A stretch of DNA of 64,000 nt from JACTOJ01 sp032335695 (lineage in GTDB: Bacteria > Bacillota > Clostridia > Clostridiales > Clostridiaceae): NCBI RefSeq assembly GCF_032335695.1, contig NZ_JACTOJ010000001.1, forward strand, positions 1-64,000, given 5' to 3'. Position numbers and translations under genes: made by a program. This document shows, one piece after another, positions 42,494 to 51,898 of the stretch (positions within the stretch are counted from its first letter, which is position 1; each line of letters opens with the position of its first letter). Under the pieces are notes generated by a model. That model saw only the letters and a program-made list of their open reading frames with translations. It made no database searches and was not told the DNA's origin.

Positions 42494-43492
42494 ATGTCAG
42501 CAAAAATAGTTTGTTATGGTGTAAGAGATATAGAAATAGATTTTTTTAATAAATTAAACAAATACGGATATGAGCTGGAGCTTGTAAATGATTATCTAAA
42601 TGATGAAAATGTGGTACAAGCTAAGGGCGCAGATGCAGTAATGATAAGAGGAAATTGTAAGGCAGATAAGAGAAATCTTGAAATTTTATCTGGTTACGGA
42701 ATAAAATTTGTTCTTACCAGAACAGTTGGATACAATCATATTGATTTGGATTGTGCAAAAGAGCTTGGATTAAAGGTGGCCATGGTTCCAGCTTATTCTC
42801 CAAATGCCATAGCGGAGCTTGCAGTTACTTTAGGCATGATGCTTTTAAGAAATACTGCTTACGCTGCTAATAGAACTAAAGAAAGAGACTTCAGAGTGGA
42901 TTCTGCCATGTTTAGCAAAGAGATAAGAAATTGTACTGTTGGAGTATTAGGAACTGGAAAGATAGGCCTTACTAGTGCAAAGTTATTTAAAGGACTTGGA
43001 GCTAAAATAGTTGCATATGATGTATTTCAAAGTGATGCAGCAAAGGAAGTTGTTGAATTTATGGATTTAGATGAGATGCTTGCGGTTTCAGATATTGTAA
43101 CCGTACATGTGCCTTTCATAAAAGATGTTAATTATCATTTGATTAATGAAGAATTTGTTTCAAAGATGAAAGAGGGAGCTATACTTATTAATACTGCAAG
43201 GGGAGAACTTCAAGATATTGAGGCGATACTTAATGCATTAGAAAATGGCAAGCTTAGTGGGTATGGAACGGATGTATTTGAAGGAGAGGCAAGCTTCTTT
43301 TCAAAGAACCTAAGAGGAAGAAAACTTGAAAATAAAGCAGTGGATAAGCTTGTAGATATGTTCCCTAAGGCTATAGTGACACCTCATATAGGCTCCTTTA
43401 CAGATGAAGCTCTAACAAATATGATTGGCATATCCTACGACAATATGAATGACTTGCTTACTAGCGGAGTCTGCAAGAATCAAATAGCGTAA
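42494..43492 (+). CDS. D-isomer-specific 2-hydroxyacid dehydrogenase (D-lactate dehydrogenase-like)
   Basis: The 332-residue NAD-dependent enzyme interconverts a 2-keto acid and a D-2-hydroxy acid. It shows the Rossmann dinucleotide loop GVLGTGKIGLTSAKLFKGLG at about 145-165. The catalytic Arg is in NTARGELQD, and the catalytic His, paired with Glu, is in PHIGSFTDEAL. Length fits the 330-residue family. ATG 42494 is preferred because the AGGAG site leaves one base before ATG 42488. It follows the AEC carrier by 117 bases, so the two may handle one substrate, such as D-lactate or 2-hydroxyisocaproate-like acids. Exact substrate unknown. Confidence 0.9.
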   Translation: MSAKIVCYGVRDIEIDFFNKLNKYGYELELVNDYLNDENVVQAKGADAVMIRGNCKADKRNLEILSGYGIKFVLTRTVGYNHIDLDCAKELGLKVAMVPAYSPNAIAELAVTLGMMLLRNTAYAANRTKERDFRVDSAMFSKEIRNCTVGVLGTGKIGLTSAKLFKGLGAKIVAYDVFQSDAAKEVVEFMDLDEMLAVSDIVTVHVPFIKDVNYHLINEEFVSKMKEGAILINTARGELQDIEAILNALENGKLSGYGTDVFEGEASFFSKNLRGRKLENKAVDKLVDMFPKAIVTPHIGSFTDEALTNMIGISYDNMNDLLTSGVCKNQIA

Positions 43493-43594
43493 AAATAAGG
43501 CACTATTTTAATTGGTGCCTTATTTCATGCGTCTTTAAGCTTAAAGACAAAAAATAATAAGATTTTATACGCAAAAATAAGTTTATATATTATA

Positions 43595-45166
43595 ATGGTC
43601 ATGGTGATGAAGGTGAAAAGCAGATTTGAAAGAAAAGTATTAATTAACGCTATACTTATAGCTATAATACCAATCGTAATTTCATATATTATTTTTTTAA
43701 ATGATAAGATAACGTCAATGCAAACAAGGATTAAATCTAATTTATATAATTCAGCTGTGATAATAAGTGAAATGCCGACCGTTGGTGAAAAGCTTAGCAA
43801 AAGAGAAAATGACAGGACTATCCAAAATATAGTTAAAAAATATATAGGAAATGTGGAAGATTTAGATTTGGTTGTAATAGCTGACATGACAGGAGAAAAG
43901 TATTCCCATAATGATGAGAAGCAAATAGGACAGATTTTTGTAGGCGAAGATAAAAAAGATGTGCTGGAAAAAGGTATTGGTTATTATTCAATATATAAGG
44001 GCTCTTTGGGAGTTACTTATAGAAGGTTTCAGCCGATTTTTTATAATAATAAACAGGTTGGTTTCATAATGACCGGAAAATATTACAAGGATATTCAGCT
44101 TATTACTAGGGAAACTCAATTATTATATTTCATTTTGTTTATTTTTGTATTTTTAGCTACCGTGGCTTTATCTAGATGGTTTGCTAAGAGTATAAAAAAA
44201 TCTATGCTTAATATGGAACCGGAAGAAATTGCAAAGTTATATAAAGAAAAAAAGGTAATTATAAACAGTATAAGTGATGGAATAATAGCTCTAGATGAGA
44301 ACAATAAAGTTGTTGAAGTAAATAACAATTGCTATACCCTTTTCAAAGATTTTTCAATAGATAAAATTATATATAAGATTAAACCTTTTCTGGAAAAGAA
44401 AGAATTTTTTGATATGAAGGAAATGAGAATTAACGGCAATAGGGTATTTGTAACTCTTAGAGAAATTAACGGAGATGGAGTATACCTCGGAGCTGTGATA
44501 ACCATAATAGACAAGCAAGAGATAAAGAAAATAGCAAAAGAAATCACTGGAATAGATGAGGTTGTTAAAGATTTAAGAGCTAGTATACATGAATTTAAGA
44601 ATAAATTGCATGTTATATTAGGACTTATGAAGATTGAAAAATATAAAGAAGCAAGAAAATATATTTTAGATATACAGGAAGCTCAGGATAATACAACTCA
44701 AAAGTATTCCTATATAGAAGATTATTATATAAGAGCTATGTTTATTAGCAGAGAGATTATGGCACGAGAGAGAGGCATAAAATTTATACTGTCAAAAGAA
44801 GCCTCGCTTTGGGAGCAGCATGGACCCATATGCAATGATGATATTATAACTGTGCTTGGAAATCTTATAGAAAATTCCTTTGAGGCTTGCGTTAATAATT
44901 CTAATGAAGCTAAAGAAGTAGAAGTTTATATAAAAGAAGATGCAGAAAAAATATATATAGAGGTATCGGATAACGGAGAGCCTATCCCTCAGAGTATACG
45001 AGAAAAAATTTTTGAAAGAGGAATATCCTCAAAGAGGGAAGATGGGGGTATAGGTTTAAGCCTTGTGAAAACTAGAGCAGATATTTATGAAGGAAGCATA
45101 GAAATAGAAGAACTGGAAGATAGGAAAAACTTTAGAGTGACCTTATTTAAGGAGGATAAAATATGA
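43595..45166 (+). CDS. CitA/DcuS-like sensor histidine kinase
   Basis: The 523-residue protein has two membrane segments (about 17-35 and about 174-195) enclosing a Cache-like sensor (DLVVIADMTGEKYSHNDEKQ, VTYRRFQPIFYNNKQVGFIM). A PAS segment follows (INSISDGIIALDENNKVVEV), then a SpoB-like H-box ASIHEFKNKLHVILGL and ATPase motifs VLGNLIENSFEAC and GIGLSLVKTRADIYEG. This is the citrate/C4-dicarboxylate sensor architecture. It overlaps the response regulator by 4 bases. Several in-frame starts (43595, 43601, 43607) exist; none has a strong ribosome site. A role in sensing an organic acid for the AEC carrier is inferred from position. Confidence 0.88.
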   Translation: MVMVMKVKSRFERKVLINAILIAIIPIVISYIIFLNDKITSMQTRIKSNLYNSAVIISEMPTVGEKLSKRENDRTIQNIVKKYIGNVEDLDLVVIADMTGEKYSHNDEKQIGQIFVGEDKKDVLEKGIGYYSIYKGSLGVTYRRFQPIFYNNKQVGFIMTGKYYKDIQLITRETQLLYFILFIFVFLATVALSRWFAKSIKKSMLNMEPEEIAKLYKEKKVIINSISDGIIALDENNKVVEVNNNCYTLFKDFSIDKIIYKIKPFLEKKEFFDMKEMRINGNRVFVTLREINGDGVYLGAVITIIDKQEIKKIAKEITGIDEVVKDLRASIHEFKNKLHVILGLMKIEKYKEARKYILDIQEAQDNTTQKYSYIEDYYIRAMFISREIMARERGIKFILSKEASLWEQHGPICNDDIITVLGNLIENSFEACVNNSNEAKEVEVYIKEDAEKIYIEVSDNGEPIPQSIREKIFERGISSKREDGGIGLSLVKTRADIYEGSIEIEELEDRKNFRVTLFKEDKI

Positions 45167-45843
45167 AAAAGGTACTTATTGTAGAAGATGACCCAATGGT
45201 TGCTTTGATAAATAGGAATTATATAGATTTAATAGATGGAATAGAGTATGCAGGGTGTGTGGCAGAAGAGGAAGCAATAATAAAAACTTTAAGTACTGAA
45301 AAAATTGACTTGATTGTTTTAGATGTGTATCTTCCAAAGAAGAATGGATTAGAGATATTAAAAAGTTTCAGAAGTCATGGATATTTGGTAGATGTAATAA
45401 TGGTGACAGCTGCTAACAGCAGAGAGGAAATAAAAAAAGCTTTTGCTTATGGGGTGATTGATTATCTTGTAAAACCATTTGAATTTGAGAGATTTAGCGA
45501 TGCTATTAAAAAATATTTATCAAGAGATACGGTGTTAAATGAAAGTAGTAAATTAAAGCAAGATGATATTGATATTTTAAATGGAGTGGAAAAGGATGAA
45601 AATTCACTAATCCCAAAAGGACTTAACTTAAAAACCTTAGATAAAATAATTGAATTCTTAGAGGAAAACTATAAAAAAATATGGACAATAAGGGAGATAG
45701 CGGCTGAAACTAATATTAGCAATGTTACAATAAAAAAGTACATGAATTATTTAGAGGAAATAAATAAAATAAAAGCTGAGCCCGTATATGGAAATATTGG
45801 CAGACCTGAATATAATTACATTTACATAAAAAATCATATATAA
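45163..45843 (+). CDS. CitB/DcuR-like response regulator
   Basis: The 226-residue protein has a receiver (KKVLIVEDDPMVALINRNYI, phospho-Asp in LIVLDVYLPKKNG, VDYLVKPFEFERF). The C-terminal helix-turn-helix (TIREIAAETNISNVTIKKYM) is of the CitB/DcuR type. It overlaps the kinase stop by 4 bases (ATGA-type coupling) and is followed by a terminator. The target is probably the upstream AEC and dehydrogenase genes, though no binding site was identified. Confidence 0.92.
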   Translation: MKKVLIVEDDPMVALINRNYIDLIDGIEYAGCVAEEEAIIKTLSTEKIDLIVLDVYLPKKNGLEILKSFRSHGYLVDVIMVTAANSREEIKKAFAYGVIDYLVKPFEFERFSDAIKKYLSRDTVLNESSKLKQDDIDILNGVEKDENSLIPKGLNLKTLDKIIEFLEENYKKIWTIREIAAETNISNVTIKKYMNYLEEINKIKAEPVYGNIGRPEYNYIYIKNHI

Positions 45844-45860
45844 TAAAATATAGCTAGATA

Positions 45861-45897
45861 AAAAATTGGAGAAATTAAAATGTCTCCAATTTTTTTG
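45861..45897 (+). terminator. Terminator after CitB-like gene
   Basis: Stem AAAAATTGGAGA/TCTCCAATTTTT around a 10-base loop, then a T-tract. Confidence 0.88.
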
Positions 45898-45979
45898 TAC
45901 AAATTATTAGGATAACTCTCGTTATAACTTTATTCGCTGGTATTAAAAGTGAAAGTATACATTAAGATTATTTATAATA

Positions 45980-46028
45980 TTGACAAGAGATAAAGGGTAA
46001 TATAATATATGTATATACATATATTATA
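45980..46028 (+). promoter_or_regulatory. Promoter with 28-bp palindromic MarR operator
   Basis: TTGACA (45980-45985) and TAATAT (46003-46008) are separated by 17 bases. A perfect 28-bp palindrome at 46001-46028 (core ATGTATATACAT) covers the -10 and start. Related palindromes lie at 46073-46082 and 47168-47183. Repression by the MarR at 47203 is likely. Confidence 0.82.
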
Positions 46029-46104
46029 TATAATCCTTTTATAAAGAAGTATATATTTTTTACCTATTTATATGTATATACACATAATGGAGAGTGATGA
46101 AATT

Positions 46105-47133
46105 ATGTCTACAATTGAAGAGATGATCAGAGAGAAGGCCTATGAACTGGGTTATGAAAAATGTGGTATTATTCCTATTAAATCTATGGAAGGATATGCT
46201 GAAAAATTTGAAGAAAGAGTTCAAAAAGTTCCAGAGTCAGAACAGTTTTATAAAATGCAGAGACGTTTGGTTAATCCACAGGAGCAATATCCTTGGGCGA
46301 AGTCCGTGGTGGTATTGACGGTCTCTTATAGTAAATACAGAGTTCCAGAAGCAGTAAAGGGACATATAGCTAAAGCTTATTTATTTGATGTTCGTGTTGA
46401 CGAAAATACTAATGAATATAAGCACAATCGAGAGTTTGAAAAATATATGGAGGAGTTAGGGCTTAAAGTGGCCACCAATCAAAAATTCGGAGTCGTAGGT
46501 ATGCGCTGGGCAGCTTTGGAGGCAGGAGTGGGAATTATTCGCAGAAATAATTTTTTATACACGGAGTCAGGATCTTGGGTCCACCTTGAGGCCTGGGTAA
46601 CTGATAGAGAAATGGAATTGAAGGAAACAAATAATGTTCCTCAATGTCCAAAAGGTTGCAGTAGATGCATAGCAGCCTGCCCTACAAAATCTCTTTCAGA
46701 GCCGTATACTATGTCTCCAACAAAATGTATTTCATTTTTAACAACCTTTGGAGGACGTAATTTGCATGAAGAACCTTTAAGTAAAACTTTTGGAGAATGT
46801 ATTTATGGCTGCGATATTTGTCAGGAAGCCTGTCCTATGAATAAAGGTAAATGGAAAGGGAGCGATGAATTCCCCAATCTCGATGAATTAGCACCTAAAT
46901 TGACACCGGAGAATATTATTGATATGGAAGAGAAGTTTTACAAAGAAAAAATTCAGCCAAAGTTTTTCTATTTATCCGAAAGCGAGCTTTGGAAATGGAA
47001 AGTGGATGTATTGTGCTTTATGCGAAATAATTATAAGGAGAGCTATAAAGCTTATATTAAAAAAGCTTGCAATAACCAAAACCAAAAGATTAGTGAAATG
47101 GCTTATGCTATTTGCAGTGAACTAGATTTATAA
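46105..47133 (+). CDS. QueG-like double [4Fe-4S] cluster protein
   Basis: The 342-residue protein resembles epoxyqueuosine reductase QueG and related double-cluster proteins. It has two Cys sets, CPKGCSRCIAACPTKSL near 195-211 and CIYGCDICQEACPMN near 240-255, each able to ligate a [4Fe-4S] cluster. The Asp and hydrophobic N-terminal half (LLGYEKCGIIPI-like, VVVLTVSYSKY, GVVGMRWAALEAGVGIIRRN) fits the cobalamin-binding domain of QueG. A dedicated MarR regulator argues against simple housekeeping tRNA modification, so a specialised reductase is plausible. ATG 46105 is chosen with GGAGAG 10 bases upstream. Residues upstream of it would lie in the operator. Confidence 0.8.
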   Translation: MSTIEEMIREKAYELGYEKCGIIPIKSMEGYAEKFEERVQKVPESEQFYKMQRRLVNPQEQYPWAKSVVVLTVSYSKYRVPEAVKGHIAKAYLFDVRVDENTNEYKHNREFEKYMEELGLKVATNQKFGVVGMRWAALEAGVGIIRRNNFLYTESGSWVHLEAWVTDREMELKETNNVPQCPKGCSRCIAACPTKSLSEPYTMSPTKCISFLTTFGGRNLHEEPLSKTFGECIYGCDICQEACPMNKGKWKGSDEFPNLDELAPKLTPENIIDMEEKFYKEKIQPKFFYLSESELWKWKVDVLCFMRNNYKESYKAYIKKACNNQNQKISEMAYAICSELDL

Positions 47134-47167
47134 TGCTTCCTTGACAGTGGAAACCTGTAAAGCTATT

Positions 47168-47183
47168 ATATGTATATACATAT
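47168..47183 (+). promoter_or_regulatory. MarR autoregulatory operator
   Basis: The 16-bp palindrome ATATGTATATACATAT lies 19 bases before the MarR start, between the QueG-like gene and marR. It matches the core of the palindrome at 46001-46028. Confidence 0.75.
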
Positions 47184-47202
47184 GATGGGAGGGGATTTAT
47201 AT

Positions 47203-47640
47203 ATGAGTACTCAAATAGATAAGAAGAACTTGAAGAATTGTGCCTGTAAAAATTTGCGTATGACCTCAAGAGTATTAACTCAATATTATGATAAAATGCT
47301 TCAGCCTGCGGGGTTACGATCTACACAATTTACTTTGCTGGTGGATATTTCATCTCGTGAGGACAGCACTATAGGAGAATTAGCAGACCTTTTACTAATG
47401 GATCAAACCACTGTAACTAGAAATGTTGAAATTTTAAAGAAAAATGGATTCATAGATGTAAGAATATCGGAGGAGGATTCAAGGAGAAGGTGCATTACCA
47501 TAACAGAGGACGGAAGGAATAAGCTTATAGATGCTTTACCATTATGGGAAAAGGCGCAATTATATGTAGAGCAGGGAATTGGTAAGGAAAAATTTCAAGA
47601 GTTTTTGAATATACTAACTGATATACAAAGAATTATATAA
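47203..47640 (+). CDS. MarR-family transcriptional regulator
   Basis: The 145-residue winged-helix protein reads LRMTSRVLTQYYDKMLQPAG and LRSTQFTLLVDIS, then IGELADLLLMDQTTVTRNVE (recognition helix) and ISEEDSRRRCITITEDGRNK (wing), ending in dimerisation helices. ATG 47203 follows a GGGAGGGG site; the frame extends upstream through the operator and is not translated. A Cys pair CACKN sits near the N terminus and could act as a redox trigger, by inference. It follows the QueG-like gene by 69 bases and likely represses both genes through the shared palindromes. Confidence 0.9.
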   Translation: MSTQIDKKNLKNCACKNLRMTSRVLTQYYDKMLQPAGLRSTQFTLLVDISSREDSTIGELADLLLMDQTTVTRNVEILKKNGFIDVRISEEDSRRRCITITEDGRNKLIDALPLWEKAQLYVEQGIGKEKFQEFLNILTDIQRII

Positions 47641-47747
47641 ATAACTTTCAACGATAAACAGGCTATAGTAAGATTTTACACTTTTATAGCCTTTTTGTGT
47701 ACAGGAAAATACATAGTGATTTTTTATTCCTTTATTTAATTTGGGTA

Positions 47748-49043
47748 CTACATAAGAAACGGTTTATTTTTATTGTATATATGGGATTTTTCTAACTTCT
47801 TTCTAAATTCAGTAGGTGACGAACCAGTGAATTTCTTAAAAATTGCTGCGAAATGATTTTGGTAGGTAAAGCCAACCTTATGGGCTATATCTAAAATACT
47901 TAAATTTATATCTTTTAAAAAAAATTTACTTCTTTCAATTCTGATCTTATTAACATTATTCATGAGGCTTAAGCCAGTTTCTTTTTTTAGCTGCTTTGAT
48001 AGATAAAATGTGCTTATTTTAGTGTACTCTGCTAGAATTTCTAATGTGATTTTTTCTGAATAATGTGAATTAATGTATTCCATAGCCTTTCGAACATATT
48101 TTGAATATGCATTTTTCTGATGCTTTCCAATGAGAGCTGCAATGGAGATAAGTGCATCCTTCATCAGCAAATAAATATCAATGATATTTTCTAAATTCTC
48201 CATTTCGGATATGTAATTGTCGGTAATACTCATCACATTTTCGTAGGAAACTTTTTCGTCAATAGCTATATAGCATGCTATTGAGCAGGCCTTAATAAAA
48301 CCGTTTTTTAAAGAACGAACAAAATCATAATCACATAGTTGATATACTGCTAACTGACTCATGGTAATTTTATTTAAAGCATCTGTTAATGCTTTAATGT
48401 CTCCTGTTCTAATCGAATCTGATATTTCTAAATAAGTAGAATATTTAGAAATATATCTTTCTATGGAAGCAACTGAAAAATTATATCTTTTGTCCTGATT
48501 TTTTAAAGGACTATTCATTTCATATTTCATATTTATATTTCCTAAAATTTGACGTGGTTTTTTTTCAAAAATAGTTTTCGAAAGCTGATATAAAATCTCA
48601 CCCATAGATATAATTTTGTCATAGTGCATCACCGGTATTTTTAATAGAATGCTTTGGAATATTTTCTTATCATTTAGTGTTAGTTTAGAATTATTAAGTA
48701 GCTTTTCAATAGATTTTGTATTAAGTTTTTTTGTTGATACTGGTTCACTTGCGAATGCACCTATATAACTGTTATTCGTAACTACAAAAACAACATTTAA
48801 CATAAAATTATTGGGCAATAAATATGTGTAGAATACAGATTCGGTTATTGGAGTCTGCAAGAAAATTTCTTTCAAATATGAAGATATTTCGCTTATGCCG
48901 AAAAGAGAAAAGTAACTGCTTGATTCTTTTTCAGAGAAAGATCTTATAAGATTCAGTTCGGTATCAAAAAATATAGCCTCTATATCAGTGGAGTTATGAA
49001 AAGTATTTAATATATTGCGTATCTTAAAATTACAGCTGTCCAT
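47748..49043 (-). CDS. AraC-family transcriptional regulator
   Basis: The 431-residue protein has an unassigned N-terminal half (about 1-300) and a C-terminal AraC double helix-turn-helix. The first HTH is SEKITLEILAEYTKISTFYL; the second is LSILDIAHKVGFTYQNHFAA, followed by IFKKFTGSSPTEFRKKL. The N-terminal part has FDTELNLIRSF and VVTNNSYIGAF, which look like a PAS- or Cache-like sensor, but I cannot name the ligand. The start may be ATG 49043 (AAAGG site, somewhat distant) or ATG 49064 without a clear site. It diverges from the chemotaxis receptor gene at 49303. Confidence 0.85.
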   Translation of the reverse strand: MDSCNFKIRNILNTFHNSTDIEAIFFDTELNLIRSFSEKESSSYFSLFGISEISSYLKEIFLQTPITESVFYTYLLPNNFMLNVVFVVTNNSYIGAFASEPVSTKKLNTKSIEKLLNNSKLTLNDKKIFQSILLKIPVMHYDKIISMGEILYQLSKTIFEKKPRQILGNINMKYEMNSPLKNQDKRYNFSVASIERYISKYSTYLEISDSIRTGDIKALTDALNKITMSQLAVYQLCDYDFVRSLKNGFIKACSIACYIAIDEKVSYENVMSITDNYISEMENLENIIDIYLLMKDALISIAALIGKHQKNAYSKYVRKAMEYINSHYSEKITLEILAEYTKISTFYLSKQLKKETGLSLMNNVNKIRIERSKFFLKDINLSILDIAHKVGFTYQNHFAAIFKKFTGSSPTEFRKKLEKSHIYNKNKPFLM

Positions 49044-49302
49044 ATTTATGACTTTTCCTTTCATATGTTTAATTATACTTAGAAACTAATATCGACATAA
49101 TTAATATTATATTTAGCAAAAAAACAAAAAACATAACAAATAAGTATCAATTATAACAATTTTTTATCCATTGCTGGATTATTAATATAATACAATATAA
49201 TTGTATTATTTAATTTAATTATATTAATTTTATAATTAAATAGTTAATATTGCTAAAAAGTTGCTAGGTTTATTTAATATAAACAATTAGGGGGTAAAAA
49301 TT

Positions 49303-51015
49303 ATGAAATGGTTTAAAAATCTAAAAATAGCAAAGAAACTAATATCCGCGTTTATTGTTGTAGCAATATTGGTATGTGTGGTTGGAATAGCAGGATTATC
49401 CAATATGAATAAAATTAATTCTAATGCCAGTAAAATGCATGATTATAATTTAGCTTCTATAAAAGACTTAACCACTATTAAGCAAAATTTTTCAGATATA
49501 AGAGCTGACTTATTAAAGCTTGTGTATCAGAGAAACATCAGTGAAAAGGATAGTACAAAAACCGAAGCAAATAGTTTAATTTCAACCAATAATAATCTTG
49601 TAGATACATATGAAAAGACATTGCTTTCAGAATCTGAAAAGAGTGATTTTTCCGACTTAAAAACCAATTTAAGCACTTATATTGAAATTACTAATACAGT
49701 AATAAAGTATGTAGATGAAAATAATTATAGCGCAGCTGCTGATAATTTTTCTAAAATCACAGCTGCTAGAAAAAATATATATACTGCTATGGACAAATTA
49801 ATACAAAATAATGTAAATCAAGCCGATACAGCTTATAAGGAAAATAATTTAACTTTTAGAAATTCAACATTTATTACGGGGGCTCTAGCAATATTAAGCT
49901 TAATCACAGCTATTTTGCTAGGAATATTAATATCAACTATGATTTCAAGACAGGTTAAAAAATCTTTAGACTTTGCTGAAGCCTTTGGCAAAGGGGATTT
50001 AACTAAGTCCATTGATGTAGATTCAAAAGACGAGTTAGGTAATATGCTAAGAGAGCTGAATTTAGCAAGGAATAATATAAAACAATTGATATTAGAGATA
50101 ATGAATAGCGCAAATGATATAAGCGCCACCAGCGAAGAACTTTCTGCTACTACTGAGGAGATATCTGCTAAAATGGAATCAGTAAATGAATCCACTAAGC
50201 AAATAGCTAGCGGAGTTCAAGACTTAAGTGCAACTACTGAAGAAGTAAGCGCTTCTGCTGAAGAAATAAATAGCACTGGAGATATTTTGCTAAAGGACGC
50301 TAATTCAGCAGTAAGTTCAGTTAATGAAATAAACAAGAGAGCTATCATGATAAAAAATGAAGCTGCTCAAAGTATAGAGAAGGGCAATTTAATTTATGGG
50401 CAAAGCCGTTCAAGCATTTTAAAGGCAATTGAAGATTCTAAGGTGGTGGCACAGGTAAAAACTATGGCTGAATCTATTGGAACTATTGCTGAACAAACTA
50501 ATTTACTAGCCCTAAATGCTGCTATTGAAGCTGCTAGAGCTGGTGAACAGGGAAAAGGTTTTGCTGTTGTTGCTGAAGAAGTTCGTAAGCTTGCAGAACA
50601 ATCGTCTGAAGCAGTTACAAATATTCAGAGCATGGTATTGCAGGTTGAAACAGCGGTTGAAAATCTTTCTAAAAGTGGACAAGATGTTTTGGACTTTATG
50701 GCTGACAATGTGAAGCCAAGTTATGATTTACTTATGAATACTGGAGTTCAATATGAAAAAGACGCCCAATTTGTATTTAATCTTATAGAGAAATTTGAAA
50801 CATCTTCAAAGCAGATGAATGAAGCTACTACTCAAATAAATGGGGCTATGCAGAATGTATCCGCAGTGTCAGAAGAATCAGCTAATGGGACAGAAGAAAT
50901 ATTGGGAAGTGTAAATGAAGTCACTATTGCTATTACTGATGTTGCAAAATCCTCTCAAAATCAGGCTGAACTTTCGCAAAAACTTAGTGAAATGGTACAA
51001 AGATTCAAAATATAG
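49303..51015 (+). CDS. Methyl-accepting chemotaxis protein
   Basis: The 570-residue receptor has a first membrane segment (about 9-33), an extracellular four-helix bundle (about 35-185) and a second membrane segment (about 187-210). A HAMP linker and a coiled-coil signalling domain follow, with the conserved hairpin tip GTIAEQTNLLALNAAIEAAR, then AGEQGKGFAVVAEEVRKLAE. It relays ligand state to CheA and controls motility. A GGGGG site precedes the ATG. The ligand cannot be read from the sequence. It sits beside, and divergent from, the AraC gene, so a shared stimulus is possible. Confidence 0.95.
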   Translation: MKWFKNLKIAKKLISAFIVVAILVCVVGIAGLSNMNKINSNASKMHDYNLASIKDLTTIKQNFSDIRADLLKLVYQRNISEKDSTKTEANSLISTNNNLVDTYEKTLLSESEKSDFSDLKTNLSTYIEITNTVIKYVDENNYSAAADNFSKITAARKNIYTAMDKLIQNNVNQADTAYKENNLTFRNSTFITGALAILSLITAILLGILISTMISRQVKKSLDFAEAFGKGDLTKSIDVDSKDELGNMLRELNLARNNIKQLILEIMNSANDISATSEELSATTEEISAKMESVNESTKQIASGVQDLSATTEEVSASAEEINSTGDILLKDANSAVSSVNEINKRAIMIKNEAAQSIEKGNLIYGQSRSSILKAIEDSKVVAQVKTMAESIGTIAEQTNLLALNAAIEAARAGEQGKGFAVVAEEVRKLAEQSSEAVTNIQSMVLQVETAVENLSKSGQDVLDFMADNVKPSYDLLMNTGVQYEKDAQFVFNLIEKFETSSKQMNEATTQINGAMQNVSAVSEESANGTEEILGSVNEVTIAITDVAKSSQNQAELSQKLSEMVQRFKI

Positions 51016-51022
51016 GCATAAT

Positions 51023-51063
51023 AAAAACATCTTTCCTGCAGCTTGGGGATAGATGTTTTTTTA
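51023..51063 (+). terminator. Terminator after chemotaxis gene
   Basis: Stem AAAAACATCT/AGATGTTTTT around an 18-base loop, then T residues. Confidence 0.75.
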
Positions 51064-51146
51064 TTAGCTTTGAATGTACATTGGTTTTGGATTATAATTA
51101 AAGAAAGCACAAAAATTTAGAACGCTGCTTGTTAGGAGTGGATAAG

Positions 51147-51776
51147 ATGTGTATAGAAAACAATAAAAAATTAATTGCTTTAACCTTTGATGATGGGCCA
51201 AGCAATGTGACAAATCAGGTTTTAGATAAACTGGAAAAGTACAGCGTAACAGCATCATTTTTCTTGATTGGGCAAAATATAAGTCCTGAAAAGAAACCTT
51301 TGCTTCAAAGACAGATTCAGTTAGGCTGTGAAATATGCAATCACTCTTGGAGTCATCCGGCTATGAGTAATATGACTAAGGAAGATATTATAGATGAATT
51401 TCAAAAAACAAATGAGGTAATACATTCTGAGGCAGGGGTTTATCCTAAGTTTTTTAGGCCTCCCTATATAGCTCTAAGTGATGTTATGTATGAAGCTATA
51501 GATTTGCCTTTCATATGCGGAGTTGGCTGCAATGACTGGGAAGATTCTGTTAGTTCAGCACAAAGAGCTGAAACTATACTCAACTCTGCCAGCGATGGCA
51601 CCATAATACTTATGCATGATGCTGAAGATAATATAAAAACTGTAGAGGCCTTAGATACTATAATACCTGAATTGAAGGAGAGGGGTTTTTGTTTTGTAAC
51701 TGTTAGTCAGTTATTTCAGCAGAAATCTGTAAATCCCAGTGTAAAATATAAAATATGGACAAACATAAAGGATTAA
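51147..51776 (+). CDS. Polysaccharide deacetylase (NodB homology)
   Basis: The 209-residue protein has NodB motifs: ALTFDDGPS with the catalytic Asp and metal-binding Asp, CNHSWSHPAM with the metal His pair, FFRPPY with the catalytic Arg, and LMHDAED near the end. It removes acetyl groups from N-acetylglucosamine-type polysaccharides such as peptidoglycan. No signal peptide or membrane anchor is present, which is unusual for a wall enzyme. ATG 51147 is chosen with AGGAGTGG upstream. A strong hairpin follows. Confidence 0.88.
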   Translation: MCIENNKKLIALTFDDGPSNVTNQVLDKLEKYSVTASFFLIGQNISPEKKPLLQRQIQLGCEICNHSWSHPAMSNMTKEDIIDEFQKTNEVIHSEAGVYPKFFRPPYIALSDVMYEAIDLPFICGVGCNDWEDSVSSAQRAETILNSASDGTIILMHDAEDNIKTVEALDTIIPELKERGFCFVTVSQLFQQKSVNPSVKYKIWTNIKD

Positions 51777-51812
51777 CTCTAGATACTATAAAAGATGAGA
51801 TTTAGAAATGAA

Positions 51813-51845
51813 GGCCTGATTTCAAGCGACATTTGGCATCAGGCC
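51813..51845. terminator. Hairpin between deacetylase and sugar-binding protein genes
   Basis: GGCCTGAT (51813-51820) pairs with ATCAGGCC (51838-51845). A second small hairpin, TGCTTTTAAAAAGCA, lies at 51855-51869. They separate convergent genes. Confidence 0.6.
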
Positions 51846-51898
51846 GAAGAATCATGCTTTTAAAAAGCAATGAATGTTTTAAAGTGTTTTAAATTCAA

